A stretch of 64,000 bases of DNA, from contig BLAL01000178.1 of assembly GCA_015698045.1 (NCBI GenBank), positions 496,001 to 560,000 on the forward strand, written 5' to 3'. Below the pieces are notes generated by a model. The model was not told where the DNA came from. It made no database searches and saw nothing but the letters and a program-made list of their open reading frames with translations. The position numbers and the translations under genes were made by a program. Numbering within the stretch: position 1 is the stretch's first letter; each line of letters starts with the position of its first letter. The stretch is from Rhizophagus clarus. Taxonomy: Eukaryota; Glomeromycota; Glomeromycetes; Glomerales; Glomeraceae. Positions 24,200-37,403 of the stretch are shown here, piece by piece.

Positions 24200-24770
24200 A
24201 ATAAAGGTCTTTAGCAATATTCTTTAGAAAACTAAGAAGTACGATAGTTCTTAGAAAACTGAACGCTACAACAAAGAAAAAAACATGAACAGTTCTATCT
24301 CTATGTTAACAACTTGCCTGAAGACTCATGATTTTGACAATTATGAAATAGAAACCAACCCTCAGATGTCTTCGTTAACTATTCAGTTAAAGCTGTAAAG
24401 CATTTTACTTTAGGTGACAAGAGTTCAATTGTAGCTTTTTTCAAAAAATTTGATGATGTAGAAGTTTATCATTGAATAACTTTTAATTTCAATTACAACA
24501 AAACAGATTACTCTTACCTATGGTATAAAGCTCTCTCTATTGCCTTCAAAGTTTTTAACTATAAGTTCAAGAATTCCTCTAGATCTTTTTCAATAAAGTC
24601 TTTAAAGAATATTACTTTCAAATATGCTCTACTAAATCAAATAAACCTGCAAAGGATACTTTGAAGACTTTGAAAAAATCTAAGGATAAGAAAAAAAGAA
24701 GTCTACAGATAAGAAGCTTACAGATAAAAAGAATATCATCAAACTCTTATTACAATTATTAGCATAATAT
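24200..24770 (+). pseudogene. degenerate ORF of unknown repeat family
   Basis: One frame reads as protein with few stops: VNYSVKAVKHFTLGDKSSIV, AFFKKFDDVEVYH, a stop, ITFNFNYNKTDYSYLWYKAL, then KVFNYKFKNSSRSFS. After a frameshift in an A run near 24693 it ends KSTDKKLTDKKNIIKLL and a stop. The KHFTLGDKSSIVAFFKKFDDVE portion has the beta-alpha-beta feel of an RNA-recognition fold, which would suit a retroelement ORF1. That is a guess. Confidence 0.4.
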
Positions 24771-26564
24771 TTAATAGCTAGCATTTTTCTTTCTTATATT
24801 TTTTTTATAGATTAAAAAGTAAATTAGTTTGAGTAATATTACAAAGCAACTTATCTCTGTATAGTTCAGTTAGTTTTATTTTTTAAGGTGTTGATGCTTC
24901 TGGAGAGAGCGGTACAATTGGTATCTTATAGGATCTAAATAAGGCTTTTTCAAATGAATTAGCAATATTTTAGATTTATTGTGATAGACTTAATAATTTT
25001 TTCTTTTATTAGAATATAGATTTGACTGATTTTTTATTGCTTATTTAAACTCATCTTTGTAATACGTGGATCTGTTATACTTTTGTATAAAAGTTAACAC
25101 TAGTGTTTATTTTAATAAAAATAAAATTATTTGTCATTTTGAAATCTATTTATATTTGATTTTTAAATTTATAAATTATTTTAATATATATTATTTAGGT
25201 CTTAAATATATGTCAAAAATAAATTGCTTAGCAGAATAAAAAATTTAAAGGTTATAATAAAAGTTTGCTTAACAAAACTTAAAATAATTTGTTTATTAAT
25301 CATAGTAAATTTTGAAATTTTTATCTGACCTATATATATATTATTTGGAATTCTAATGTGATCTTTGAAATTTAGATACTTCAGAATATACTAATAATTC
25401 ATACACATTGCCTAAAACTGTTTTCAAATCACTTAATTCTATTCTTATTTGACTGAATATATCATCAAATTTTTTATTATATATTAAAAAACATTAAAAA
25501 TAATAGCTACTAAAATTTAAGCTTGCATTGACTAGATTTATTATGACTCATTTACTAGTAATGGGTTGATCTATGATAAAGTATATGTATTTTTGGGATA
25601 GGTTTGATAATAAGAAGCAGAAAAGAAAAGCATAAGAATAAGTAAGTATTTAGTATTATTGGTGAATATGACACTTCAAAACAAGAGTTTAAGCAATATT
25701 ATCTTATATTTCAAGAGAATATATCAGGTTGGAAGATTAGAGATCTCAATAATTATATTTTTCTTCATTATCATTACAGTCATTAAGAATAGATAATATG
25801 TTAGTTTGATTTTTTTCATTTCTAATGAAGTAACTAAATAAACTTATTTTTTCATCTGAAATAAAACCAAGACGCTTTTAGAATTGAAAGTGGTTCAGTT
25901 ATGTTTTTAGTACATAAATTATATAGAACGTAAAAAAAAGATGAAGTAATATATAAATCAAATTAATTTAATTTATCAGTTGATTAGTTACTTAATACAG
26001 TTTTATATACTAGATTACAAAATTATTTTACAATACTTCATATAAAAAAATGCTAAACTTTGAGCTTGTTATATTTTTAGAATTTTGTAAACTTTACAAA
26101 TCAGGTGATATAAAGTAAGAAGAATATTCATAATACTTTATTAATACATACAAGTATGCAAGCAATAAAAAAAATAAATATAAGTACAAGAGTATATGGT
26201 AAAGCTTCTATACTATAATTGCAAACTTGAATTTATTACTTAAAGTATTGCAAGTAAGACAATATTCCAACTTATCTTAAGATAGCAACTTTGCTAATTC
26301 AGAATCATAAGGGAACTGATTTTCATTTTCATAATACCATAAGCTATGTAATCTATAATTTCTATGTTTTTCATCATAAATAGGATATAGTAAGCTTTAT
26401 GACTAAGGTGATGTAAAATCATAATTATCAATCCTTCTAAAACTATTTTCAAATTTCAAGTATGAAAAGTGCTTTAAAACAGATTTAATAATTAATTCTG
26501 GATTAAGTTTGACTTTAAAAATAATGGACTTGAAATCAGAGACTTAAAATTTTGCTGATATACA
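24771..26564. other. AT-rich spacer, no gene seen
   Basis: No ORFs, splice-supported exons or clear repeats. It ends at the CACAGG terminus of the next mobile element. Confidence 0.5.
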
Positions 26565-26884
26565 CACAGGTTGAATGGAGTCAAATCGGGCATCAATCGG
26601 TCATGTGACTGATTAGTAACCGATTGGATACCTATTGATGACTGATTCTTTCAATCGGTCATCAATCAGGTATAAGTTCCAAATCGGTTATCAACTGGTC
26701 ATATGACTGTTTGATGACTGATTGGTGTACGGTTGAATTTACTAGTTATTAATAGATTACCAATCGACCATATCAGATTGATGACCGATTGGTTGCTAAT
26801 TGGCTTATTATATATTAGCAGATTTTTTAGATTTTTTCAATAACGTCATTTTAAAATATTTAATTTATAAATCATTTTAAAACT

Positions 26885-28800
26885 CTAAACTTTGATAGAA
26901 AATTTTTTTTGATAGATTTTCTAAGATTCATATAGGATATTTTTGATAAATAGAGATATTTTTATTTTTTAAGATTTCTAAAAGTTTGTATGGAAAGAGT
27001 TCATATGGGATATCTGATAAAAAATTTTTTTTATTTTCTAAGAGTTCGTATGGAAAGAGTCCGTATGGCGATATCTGATAGAAAAATTTTTTTTAAAAGA
27101 TTTTCTAAGAGTTCATATGGGAAAGGTTTGTTGGATATCTTTGATAGAAAATTTTTTTTAAGAGATTCTCTAAGAGTTCGTATAGGAAGAGTTTGTATGG
27201 GATATCTAATAGAAAATTTTTTTGCAAAATTTTCTGAGTTCGTATGGGAAGGGTTCTTGTAGGATATCTGATAGGAAATATTTTTTTTGAGAGATTTCCT
27301 AAGATTCGTATAGGATATTTTTGATAAATAGATTTTTTTTTTATTTCTAAAAGTTCATATGGGAAGAGTTCATATGGGATATCTGATAGAAAAATTTTTC
27401 TTAAGAGATTTTCTAAGAGTTCATAAGAAAAGCGTTCATATGGAATTCTTTGATAGAAAATTTTTTTTTGAGAGATTTTCTAAGAGTTTGTGTGGAAAGA
27501 GTTCGTATGGGATATCTGATAGAAAATTTTTTTGTGAAATTTTTTAGGGTTCATATAGAAAGGATTCGCATGGGACATTTTTGATAAATAGATTTTTTTT
27601 TTATTTCTAAGAGTTCGTATGGGATATCTGATAGAAAAATTTTTCTTAAGAGATTTTTTAAGAGTTCATATGGAAGGGTTCGTATGGGATTTTTTGATAG
27701 AAAATTTTTTTGAGAGAAATTTTCTTAGAGTTCGTGTAGGAAGAGTTCGTATGGGATATTTTAATAAAGATTTTTCAAGTGTTCATATAGTAGGGGGTTC
27801 ATATAGGATATCTTTGATAGAAAATTTTTTTTAAAAGATTTTCTAAGAGTTCGTATTGGAAGAGTTTGTATGGAATATCTGATAGAAAATTTTTTTGTGA
27901 AATTTTTTAGGGTTTATATGAAAAGGATTCGCATGGAATTCTTTGATAGAAAATTTCTTTGAAAGAGATTTTCTAAGAGTCGTATAAGAAGGATTCGTAT
28001 GGGATATCTGATAGGAAATTTTTTTTTGAGATTTCCTAAGATTCGTATAGAATATTTTTGATAAATAGATTTTTTTTTTATTTCTAAGAGTTTGTATGGG
28101 ATATCTGATAGAAAAATTTTTCTTAAGAGATTTTCTAAAAGTTCATATGGAAAGGGTTCGTATGGGATTCTTTAATAGAAAATTTTCTTAAGAGATTTTC
28201 TAAGAGTTCATATGAAAAGGGTTCGTATGGGATTCTTTGATAGAAAATTTTTTAAGAGATTTTTTTAGAGTCCGTGTGGGAAGAGTTCGTATGAGATATT
28301 TTAATAAAGATTTTCCAGTTGTTCATATAGTAAGGGGTTTGTATGGGATATCTTTAATAGAAAATTTTTTTTAAGAAATTTTCTAAGAGTTCATATTGGA
28401 AGAGTTCATATGGGATATCTGATAGAAAATTTTTTTGTGAAATTTTTTAGGGTTCATATGGAAAGAATTCGCATGGGATTTTTTGATAGAAAATTTTTTT
28501 TAAGAGATTTTTTAAGAGTTCGTATTAGAAGAGTTCGTATGAGATATCTGATAGGAAATTTTTTTGTGAAATTTTTTAGGGTTCATATGGAAAGGATTTG
28601 TATGGGATTCTTTGATAGAAAATTTTTTTGAGAGAGATTTTTAAAAGTTCATATAGGAAGAGTTCGTATAGGATATCTGATAGGAAATTTTTTTTTGAGA
28701 TTTCTTAAGATTCGTATAGGATATTTTTGATAAATAAATTTTTTTTTTAAGGTTTCTTAAAAGTTTGTATGAAATATTTTTAATAGAGGATTTTTTTAGA
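26885..28800. repeat. satellite of about 50-60-bp monomers
   Basis: Dozens of tandem, diverged monomers carry AGAGTTCGTATGGG, ATATCTGATAGAAAATTTTTTT and AAGAGATTTTCTA blocks. Monomers are arranged in longer higher-order blocks. Because the monomer lacks stops in one frame, it yields spurious proteins such as MGYLIENFFLRDFLRV. The same satellite recurs at 32520-33139 and 44601-46960. Confidence 0.85.
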
Positions 28801-29207
28801 TTTTATAACATTTTAAAAAAACAATATACTTTTTATTAAATTTATTTTAAATAAATTAATATTATTAAAAAAATTATTAGGTATCTGAAAGTCCAAGGCA
28901 AATTATAATATATAATTATATAAGATGAAAAATTACAACTAACGATAGTAGGTTTTCAATTTATCTATTATTAACCAATCAAAATTCGGTCTGATCATCT
29001 TTATGCACGTGACCTGATCTTAACATGCATATAAATAACCAAATGCGACTCTGTTTATTTTTCAAAAATCATACACCCTTTCTTTTCTGTTTTCTTCTTA
29101 CTCTCATTACATTTTACAGGTATATTAATTATTGTATTTTTGTCATTAAATTTATGGTAATGATTACTGACTATATTTTATTTTATAATATTAACTTTAC
29201 CTTTTTT

Positions 29208-29455
29208 TAATATTACTAATATTATTCTTTTTTTTCATATTTTACTAACATTATCACGTATTTTTCTTTTTTTTTTTTTATAAATTTTATTAAACTCTTC
29301 ATAATACTAACTTTTTGTATTTATGTATTTTATTATTACTAATATTATTCTTTTTTTTTATATTTTACTAACATCATCACGTATTTTTCTTTTTTTTTTT
29401 TATAAATTTTATCAAACTTTTTATAATACTAACTTTTTGTATTTGTGTATTTTAT
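29208..29455. repeat. tandem duplication of a 125-bp AT-rich unit
   Basis: Two near-identical copies of a unit run from TATTACTAATATTATTC to CTTTTTGTATTTGTGT. A single diverged copy lies at 46995-47095 in the paralogous element. Confidence 0.7.
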
Positions 29456-29549
29456 TATAATTATTACTAACTTTTTATATTTACGCTTTATTATTTATTT
29501 ATTAAATATTACTAACTTTATTAGTCATATACTAGTGTTTCGCAAACAA

Positions 29550-29790
29550 TTTGGTCAAATCAAATCAATTCAGATTTGATTTGAATTTTGATTTGATTTG
29601 ATTTGATAATTTTGATTTGCAAATCGAATCCAAACTTCAAAACAAGATTTGAGTTCAAATTCAAATTAAAAAAAAAGATTTGATTCGATTTCAAATCAAA
29701 TTCAAATTAGCTTAAACTAATTCAATCAAATCCGAATCAAATCTGACAAATCTAAATCAAATTCAAATCAAATTGAATTAAATATACATG
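29550..29790. repeat. GATTTGATTTG/CAAATCAAAT-rich block
   Basis: Degenerate repeats of TTGATTTGA read first in one direction and then as AATCAAATTCAAAT. This makes a long imperfect inverted repeat. There is no coding potential. It separates the truncated satellite element from the exon-cassette array. Confidence 0.65.
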
Positions 29791-30014
29791 ACCTGGTTAA
29801 ACATAATTACAGGACTTGCATGCATTTACTATTAACTCTACGCAACTTTTTTTTCATAGTAACACTACGCAAACTTACATTTTAGTTAAAAAAAATTTTA
29901 AAAAATTCGTTAACACTATAACAAATTATTTGGTATAAAGGCAAGATCATGTGACTTGCCGATCTAATCAGATAATCCAAATATCCGATCTTTTTTTAAT
30001 CATTTATCAGTTTA

Positions 30015-31869
30015 TTTTTGTAGTGTTGCCAGACGAAAAGTACGACCAGACTTTTGGAATTAAGGTAAGGGAGGGTGGAAGTGTTTTTTAGTGTTTTTTT
30101 TAACTAATTAATTAATTATTTTTTATTTTTATTTTTTGTAGTGTTGCCAGATGAAAGGCACGACTGGACTTTTGGAGTTAAGGTAAGGGAGGGGTTGGGA
30201 GAGGTGTTTCGTTATTTTTTTTTAATTAATTAAGTATTAACTTTTTTTTACTTTTTGTAGTGTTGCCGGATGAAAAGCATGACTGGACTTTTGGAATTAA
30301 GGTAAGGGAGGGTGGAAGTGTTTTTCAGTGTTTTTTTTAACTAATTAATTAATTATTTTTTATTTTTATTTTTTGTAGTGTTGCCAGATGAAAGGCACGA
30401 CTGGACTTTTGGAGTTAAGGTAAGGGAGGGGTTGGGAGAGGTGTTTCGTTATTTTTTTTTAATTAATTAAGTATTAACTTTTTTTTACTTTTTGTAGTGT
30501 TGCCGGATGAAAAGCATGACTGGACTTTTGGAATTAAGGTAAGGGAGGGTGAGGAAGTGTTTTTCAGTATTTTTTATAACTATTTAATTAATTATTTTTT
30601 TTTATTTTTTTGTAGTGTTGCCGGACAAAATACATGACCGGACTTTTAGAATTAAGGTAAGGGAGGGGTTGGGGAGGTGTTTCGTTGTTTTTTTTAATTA
30701 ATTAAGTATTACCTTTTTTTTTACTTTTTGTAGTGTTGCCGGATGAAATAAGGTAAGGGAGGGTTGGGGGATGTGTTTCGTTATTTTTTTTAATTAATTA
30801 AGTATTAACCTTTTTTTTATTTTTTTGTAGTGTTGCCAGATGAAAAGCATAACCGGACTTTTGGAATTAAGGTAAGGGAGAGGAGGGTAGGAGAAGTGTT
30901 TTTCAGTATTTTTTTTAACTAATTAAATTGTTTTTTTTTATTTTTTGTAGTGTTATCAGACGAAAAGCATGACTGGACTTTTGGAATTAAGGTAAGGGAG
31001 GGTTGGGGGAGGTGTTTTGTTGTTTTTTTTTAATTAATTAAGTATTAACCTTTTTTTTTATTTTTTTGTAGTGTTGCTGGATGAAAAGTATAACTGGACT
31101 TTTAGAATTAAGGTAAGGGAAGGTTGGAGGAGGTGTTTCGTTATTTTTTTTTAATTAATTAAGTATTAATCTTTTTTTTTTATTTTTTTGTAGGTTGCCA
31201 GACAAAAAGTATGACCGGACTTTTGGAATTAAGGTAAGGGAGGGTTGGAGGAGGTGTTTCATTATTTTTTTTTAATTAATTAAGTATTAACCTTTTTTTT
31301 TTATTTTTTTGTAGTGTTGCTGAACGAAAAGCATGACCGGACTTTTAGAATTAAGGTAAGGGAGGGTGGGGGAAGTGTTTTTCAGTATTTTTTTTAACTA
31401 ATTAATTGTTTTTTTTTTATTTTTTATAGTTTTGCCAAACGAAAAGCATGACTGAACTTTTGGAATTAAGGTAAGAAAGGGTTGGAGGAGGTGTTTCGTT
31501 ATTTTTTTAATTAATTAAGTATTAACCTTTTTTTTATTTTTTTGTAGTGTTGCCAGACGAAAAGCATAATCGGACTTTTGGAATTAAGGTAAGGGAGGGT
31601 GGGGGAAGTGTTTTTCGGTATTTTTTTAACTAATTAATTGTTTTTCTTTTATTTTTTGTAGTGTTACCGAATGAAAAGCATGACTGGACTTTTGGAATTA
31701 AGGTAAGGGAGTGTTGGAGGAGGTGTTTCGTTATTTTTTTTTAATTAATTAAGTATTGATTTTTTTTTATTTTTTGTAGTATTACTAGACAAAAAGCATG
31801 ATCAGACTTTTGGAATTAAGGTAAGGGAGGGTGGAGGAAGTGTTTTTTGGTATTTTTTTTAACTAATTA
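30015..31869 (+). repeat. array of about 16 intron-microexon-intron units
   Basis: The unit is about 117-121 bp. Each has TTTTTTGTAG, then a 41-base block TGTTGCCAGACGAAAAGCAT...TTTTGGAATTAAG, then GTAAGGGAGGG. Each therefore looks like a 41-base exon (first: 30024..30064) with consensus 3' and 5' splice sites. The spacers are of two kinds that partly alternate. Type A has CAGTATTTTTTTTAACTAATTAA; type B has TTTCGTTATTTTTTTTAATTAATTAAGTATTAAC. Both contain branch-point-like CTAAT or TTAAC. One frame reads LPDEKHDWTFGIK in most units; 41 is not a multiple of three and another frame usually hits TGA. Unit 7 (30730) has a mostly deleted exon block. Whether it is transcribed is unknown. Confidence 0.8.
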
Positions 31870-32220
31870 AGGGTAAAGGGATCGACATGGCTGATCATAT
31901 GACTAAAAAAAAAATCATTTTTTTTTTACTTCGCTACAAGGAAAACTCACTCAATATTTTATGAAAAACTGTTTAAAAGTATTCTTTAAAAAGCTAGAAT
32001 TTCTGTCTTTCAAATAAACTTTAGTAAAGTATAATACAAATAAGGCTTATAACGAAATATTACACTATGAAGTCATCATTAAGTTGCGAATCTCTTATGG
32101 TAAGTTGCGAATCACCTAGAGAACATATCTTCAAATTAACTTTAAACTTATGAAACCTTACAAGTTAATAGTATAATAAAAAAGAATATTTATGTCAAAA
32201 AATCATTGTGCATTTACTTA
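31870..32220. other. unique spacer, no gene seen
   Basis: Short non-repetitive stretch between the exon-cassette array and the left end of the complete satellite element. It ends in TTA, the target-site base triplet. Confidence 0.5.
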
Positions 32221-32519
32221 CACAGGTCGAATGGAGTCAAATCAGTCACCAATCGGTCATGTGACTGATTGGTAACCGATTGGTTACCTATTGATGACTG
32301 ATTTTTTCAATCGGTCATCAATCAGGTATAAAATTCAAATCAGTTATCAACCGGTCATATGACTGATTGATGGCTGATTGATGTACGGTTAAATTTACCA
32401 GTTATCAATAGGTCACATATCAGATTGATGACTGATTGGTTGCTAATTGGCTTATTATATATTAGCAGATTTTTAGATTTTTTCAATAATAACGTTTTAT
32501 TTATAAACCATTTTAAACT

Positions 32520-33139
32520 CTGATAGAAAATTTTTTTGATAGATTTCCTGAGATTCATATTGATAAATAGAGATTCTTTTTTTTTTTTGAGATTTCTAAG
32601 AGTTCGTATAGGGTATCTAATAGAAAATTTTTTTTATTTTCTAAGAGTTCATATGGAAAGAGTTCGTATGGAATATCTGATAGAAAATTTTTTTTTAAGA
32701 GATTTTCTGAGTTCAGTTTGTATGTAATATTTAATAGAAAATTTTTTTTTGAGAGAGTTTGTATAAGAAGAGTTCGTATTTTCTAAGAGTTCATATGGGA
32801 AAGGTTCGTATAGGATATCTTTAATAGAAAATTTTTTTTTAAGAGATTTTCTAAGAGTTCGTATTGGAAGAGTTCATATGGAAAGGGTTCGTATGGGTCT
32901 ATGAGATATCTGATAGAAAATTTTTTTTTAAGAGATTTCCTAAGATTCGTATAGGATGTATTTGATAAATAGATTTTTTTTTTTAATTTCTAAGAGTTCA
33001 TATAGGTATCTGATAGAAAATTTTTTTTTTGGGATTTTCTAAATTTATATGGGAAGAGTTCGTATTTTTCAAGAGTTCATATGGGAAGCGTTCATATAGG
33101 ATATCTTTAATAGAAAATTTTTTTTAAGAGATTTTCTAA
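32520..33139. repeat. satellite block left of the nested element
   Basis: Same monomers as at 26885-28800. The block breaks off at ATTTTCTAA, where the nested CACTGG element begins; the final TAA is one of its target-site copies. Confidence 0.85.
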
Positions 33140-34913
33140 CACTGGTCAAAATCGATGCTAGCAGATACATATCGGGTACCCGATATGTGTAATATATTTG
33201 TAGGATATGTGTGATAATAATACACATATCGGGTACCCGATATGTGTATTGTTTATGCGGAAATTCGGTGATACATATTACAGTTATCGCACAAGTATTC
33301 ACACATATCGGGTAGTTATAATATCAGGCACATATCATTTATTTACTGTATACCCGATATATTGTAATAAATATCGTATAAATATCGTATACCAATCATA
33401 CATTTATCAGATAGCACCGATAATTATTTTATAGCTGTCCGATATGGACATATTTTGGTACCCGATATGAACACGATAAAGTTCAAGTACATATACCGGG
33501 CAGTATAATATTTTTAATAATTCAGGCAAAAATTATAGAATTTATATTATAATTTGTAATTTATATATATTTTTTCAGATTAATTTATAATTTTAACTCA
33601 AAATTTATTTTTAATTAAAAACAAAAAATATGAATTACAATCTATGTAAAATCAATACTACATTTATGTAAAATCAAATCTAAATTCAATAAATTGCGAA
33701 TAAATCTATATTATATAAATCAATTATACTGTAAGTGGCATACTAACGAAATTAGATTTCACTTGTTCGCTTACTTATTTTCATTATATTCAAATTTGAT
33801 CATTAAACGAAAGTAACATTATTAGTAACAGGTTGTTAGAAAAGGAACAATAATAAAAAAAGAATATTAGTAGAAGAAAAAGAAATAGTTAGTAGTAAAA
33901 AATGTTAGTAGGAAAGAAATAAAATAAATAAAAATTAGTAGAAGAAAATAATTAGTAGAAATTATAGAAGAAAGAAACAGTAGAAGAAAGAAAATAGAAA
34001 AATAATGTACAAGTACCCTACAACTTCATCCCTAGGTAGTCAAAAATCTCAGGTAGTTCCAGACCACAGCAAACATGAAAGATAACTATATATATACAAT
34101 AGCAATGAAGAAAAATATTAGATAGTGGAAACGTTAGTAAAATTTAAGAAAAGTAAATGATAGAAAATTCAGATATGTTAATAAGAGAAGTATTAGTAAA
34201 AGGAAGAAAGAAACGTTAGCAAGAGGACGTTAATAGAAAATATTTATAATCATATGAAAAGAGAAGTGTAGCGTTAATAAAAAATATACCTTATGTGTTC
34301 TTTTCCTGAATATAATAAAGAAAAAAATGTAAAAAAACGTCGTTAAAGAGAAGTGTAACATTAATAAAAAAATATACCTTGTGTGTTTTTACGTGTTAAT
34401 TTGATAATATTGTAAAAAAAAGAAAGCGGTTACAGACTTACAGTAAGCGAAAAAATTAAAGAGAAAAAAGAAAAAAAAAATAAAATGACAATATAAACAA
34501 ATAATTAAATCATGTGATCATTAAATAATAAGTTGATTATAATTGGTCAACATTTGAACAGTTACACAAATTTTAAACAATATATTTTATCATATAGTAC
34601 AGTATAATAACGAATGAAAGAATATAAAATATAGCAATAAAATTAATAAAAATTTTGCATTTTATGCATTTTACATATAATTCTGAAAAGGGTGTACCGG
34701 TTATCTATATATTTTATTTATCATTTTTTGCTATAATAATATTATCATCGTTAATATCACGAATCTTACTTTCACCTTTTAGCGTACAATCTGCAATAAA
34801 GAAGCAGAACTATTCTGGTCCGTAATCGTATCATGCGCAAAAATTTATTTTCTTGATCTTGTACGACTTAAAAATGAATTTCTTAAAATATTAATACTAA
34901 TCTTTTTTTTTAG

Positions 34914-35150
34914 CAGCAAGTCATAGTGATCGTGGTGATCGTAGTGGTCGTGGTAGTCATAGAGGTCGTGAAGGTCGTGGTCGTAAAGGCGATGATGATA
35001 TCGACGATGGGTAAAATTTTATTAATCAAATTTAAATTATCACTTAAAATATTATTATTTTAATTTTTTTTTTATAAGTACGACATTATCCTTTCTGACA
35101 GAGATGATGGCAACGACAATGAGCTTATAGATGACTTTGCGAAGCAGATA
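34914..35150 (+). other. possible exons of an RG/D-rich protein
   Basis: 34914..35010 reads ASHSDRGDRSGRGSHRGREG followed by RGRKGDDDIDDG, between a TTTTTTTTTAG acceptor and a GTAAAA donor. 35079-35150 reads YDIILSDRDDGNDNELIDDF after a TTTATAAG acceptor. The two frames do not join cleanly with these sites and no start exon is found, so a complete gene is not claimed. If real it is a small transposon-borne RGG-type protein. Confidence 0.3.
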
Positions 35151-35159
35151 ACATGTACA

Positions 35160-37400
35160 TACACCTTTTTCAAAATTATATGTAAAATGCAAAAATGCAA
35201 AATTTTTATCAATTTGTATTGCTATTTTTTATTTTACAGATTATAAATATATCTTTTAATAAAATTCAAATTTTTCAGTTTATACTATACGATAAAAATT
35301 TATTAGCGAAACGAGTGAAATAAAAAAATTGAAAATTTGCCGTATTAGGTACTTTTGAAAGTTAAAACAATGCCGATGGAAACCTAAAAGTGCTAAAAGT
35401 GAGGTATATATATATATATATATTAGTTATAGGAATAACTAAAGTAAGTAATTAATAGTTAGTGTTGGCGAATAGAGTATTTGCTGACGAAGAATTTGCT
35501 GACGAAGGATAAAAGGCGACAAAGTATTGACTGATGATGAAATAATAAGATAGTGTATAGACAAGTAACGATACTCAGTCCCATACATATCTTAGGAGGC
35601 TAGCCTATCGTGAATAACTCACTACAAAAGAATATGTATTTTATTTGCGCATATACCTATAACACAAGGTATATAGATGGACCTGCCAGTGAAGGCACGT
35701 ATGTTCAGGAAAGGTGAAGGAAGGGAATAAGATATAAATGATATTAATTACTTACCCTATTTTAGAGTAAAACAACGTGAGATATGAAAACGTTACGAAA
35801 AGAAGGACAGTAGAAGGACAGTAGAAGAAGATAGTAGAGAAAACCTAAAAAGAAGAAAGGGAAAGAATAGGGTTGGCAAGCGTTAGCAGAAGAATGGAAA
35901 TACCGAGTATTTCAAATATGAAACAGTGAAATAACATAAAAGCGGCTGGGATCGCTCGACTGCTAACGTGCGATACGTATATTGCTTACAATCTGTCGAG
36001 GTGTGACGGCCTACCCCTTACATTAAAACCATTCAGCGCAAAGCATTGAATAGCGCACTTGCCTTATAGAGCCCTAATGATATCAACACAAAGAAATTAA
36101 AATTATAAAATCTGGCAAAATTTGAAAGAAGTTTGCGGAGGTTGATGACGAGAATCATAAGAAATGGAACGTTTTAAAGAAAGAAAGGCTCACTTTAGAT
36201 TAACCAGTTCACGACATTCTCTTTTATTGGGACGAAGACAGTTGAGTGATACGTTTAACACAACCTATAATAACAAAGAAAGGAAAATAAAAGGGTCATC
36301 CAGGAGTACTAGATGAGCAAGTATAAACGTCACAATATTCAATAACCGCGTACAAGTGTTTTGCAGGATCCTTTCAGGACTGGATGATAATAACCATCCT
36401 GAGCGTAAGACATTTATCTTTACAACGCGTTCGCAGTCACCCTTTAGAAATCAACTCAAGCAGCTATGACCAAATATGAACCACACTCACCTTTAGCAAT
36501 ATCCAAATAAACGTTAGCTTCTTTAACTTTTGTCTGAAATGGAGGGTAGATTTACGGCGAGAAGTAAAGGAACGTCTACAAGCCATGATTATTGAAGTCT
36601 GTAAAAAATATATAAATAAATAAAGGACGTAAAAGTTAGGAGGTGACATCTGGTTCGCATTCCATGTGACCCCAAGCCAACTATTCCTTGAACCCCACAG
36701 ACTCCTAACTATCTTGTAAGCAGTATCATTAAAACTATGAAGCAATACTGGTATATCATGTATATTAGATTATTGGAATATTTAAGACAGTTTATCTTTA
36801 GTTAGACCGTAATCTTTATAATACGTGCAGTGATCAGCGTAAACTCAGGGAGCGCGTGCTTACCTTTAACAAAGATATACAAGAAGGATATGAAAGCAAT
36901 AGAGAGCGGAAAAAGAGTAAGAGAGTTATGGAAAAAATAGAAATAATATTTGAAGAAAAATATTTGTTAAAAGAGAGAAAAGAAGTTATTTTATATTTTT
37001 AAGATAAAACGCGACAAAAATTCGGGATATTTCATGATAATCTTAAGGAAAATAACTTAATTGGTGATCAACAATGTGTTTGAAAACTAAATTGATATTA
37101 GTATAACATGACTAGTACAGTACATGACGGTTCCAAACTGGAATAAATATATCAAGTTGACTGTAATGTTGAATTTCAAACTGTAATTTAAATGATTTAT
37201 AAAAAATTTCTTTTGAAGAACATTATCGATTTCTGTAAATTTCTTTTTCCATTCAAAAAGCCATCAAAAAGTTTATTTATATGAATTATAAAATATCATA
37301 TCAAATGAAAATATCAAACCATTTAAAAACTTACTTATATAATAAAGCAATAAATAGTTTATTTATATTCATATTATATATATATTTTTTTATAATTGAT
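35160..37400. other. noncoding interior of the CACTA element with a GC-richer insert
   Basis: About 35450-36900 is less AT-rich than everything around it (patches such as GGCTGGGATCGCTCGACTGC and GGCCTACCCCTTACATT) but has no convincing ORF or tRNA/rRNA signature. It may be a nested short element. The open frame at complement(36464..36745) lacks supporting features. Confidence 0.4.
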
Positions 37401-37403
37401 TAA

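Larger units (their letters stand above)
26565..29531. mobile_element. truncated copy of the CACAGGT-ended satellite element
   Basis: The left end, CACAGGTTGAATGGAGTCAA, matches the left end of the complete element at 32221. It is followed by the same subterminal AATCGGTCATGTGACTGATT-type repeats, the same TTCGTATGGGATATCTGATAG-type satellite, and the same 3' AT-rich tail (28800-29530, paralogous to 46925-47170). The matching right terminus (GACCTGTG) is absent: homology stops near 29531 at TCATATACTAG. No transposase is visible, so it is non-autonomous. Confidence 0.7.

Noticed and set aside
26990-28631. Open frames giving MGYLIENFFLRDFLRV-type proteins
   Set aside because: They are readings of a tandem satellite that lacks stops in one frame; the same peptides arise from every satellite block.
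30015-31869. CRISPR array
   Set aside because: Repeat and spacer are both repeated, units are about 117-121 bp, the context is eukaryotic and the borders are splice sites; no cas genes.
36464-36745. Minus-strand 93-codon ORF in the CACTA element
   Set aside because: No recognisable motif, no splice-linked partner and biased toward repeats; not strong enough to call.
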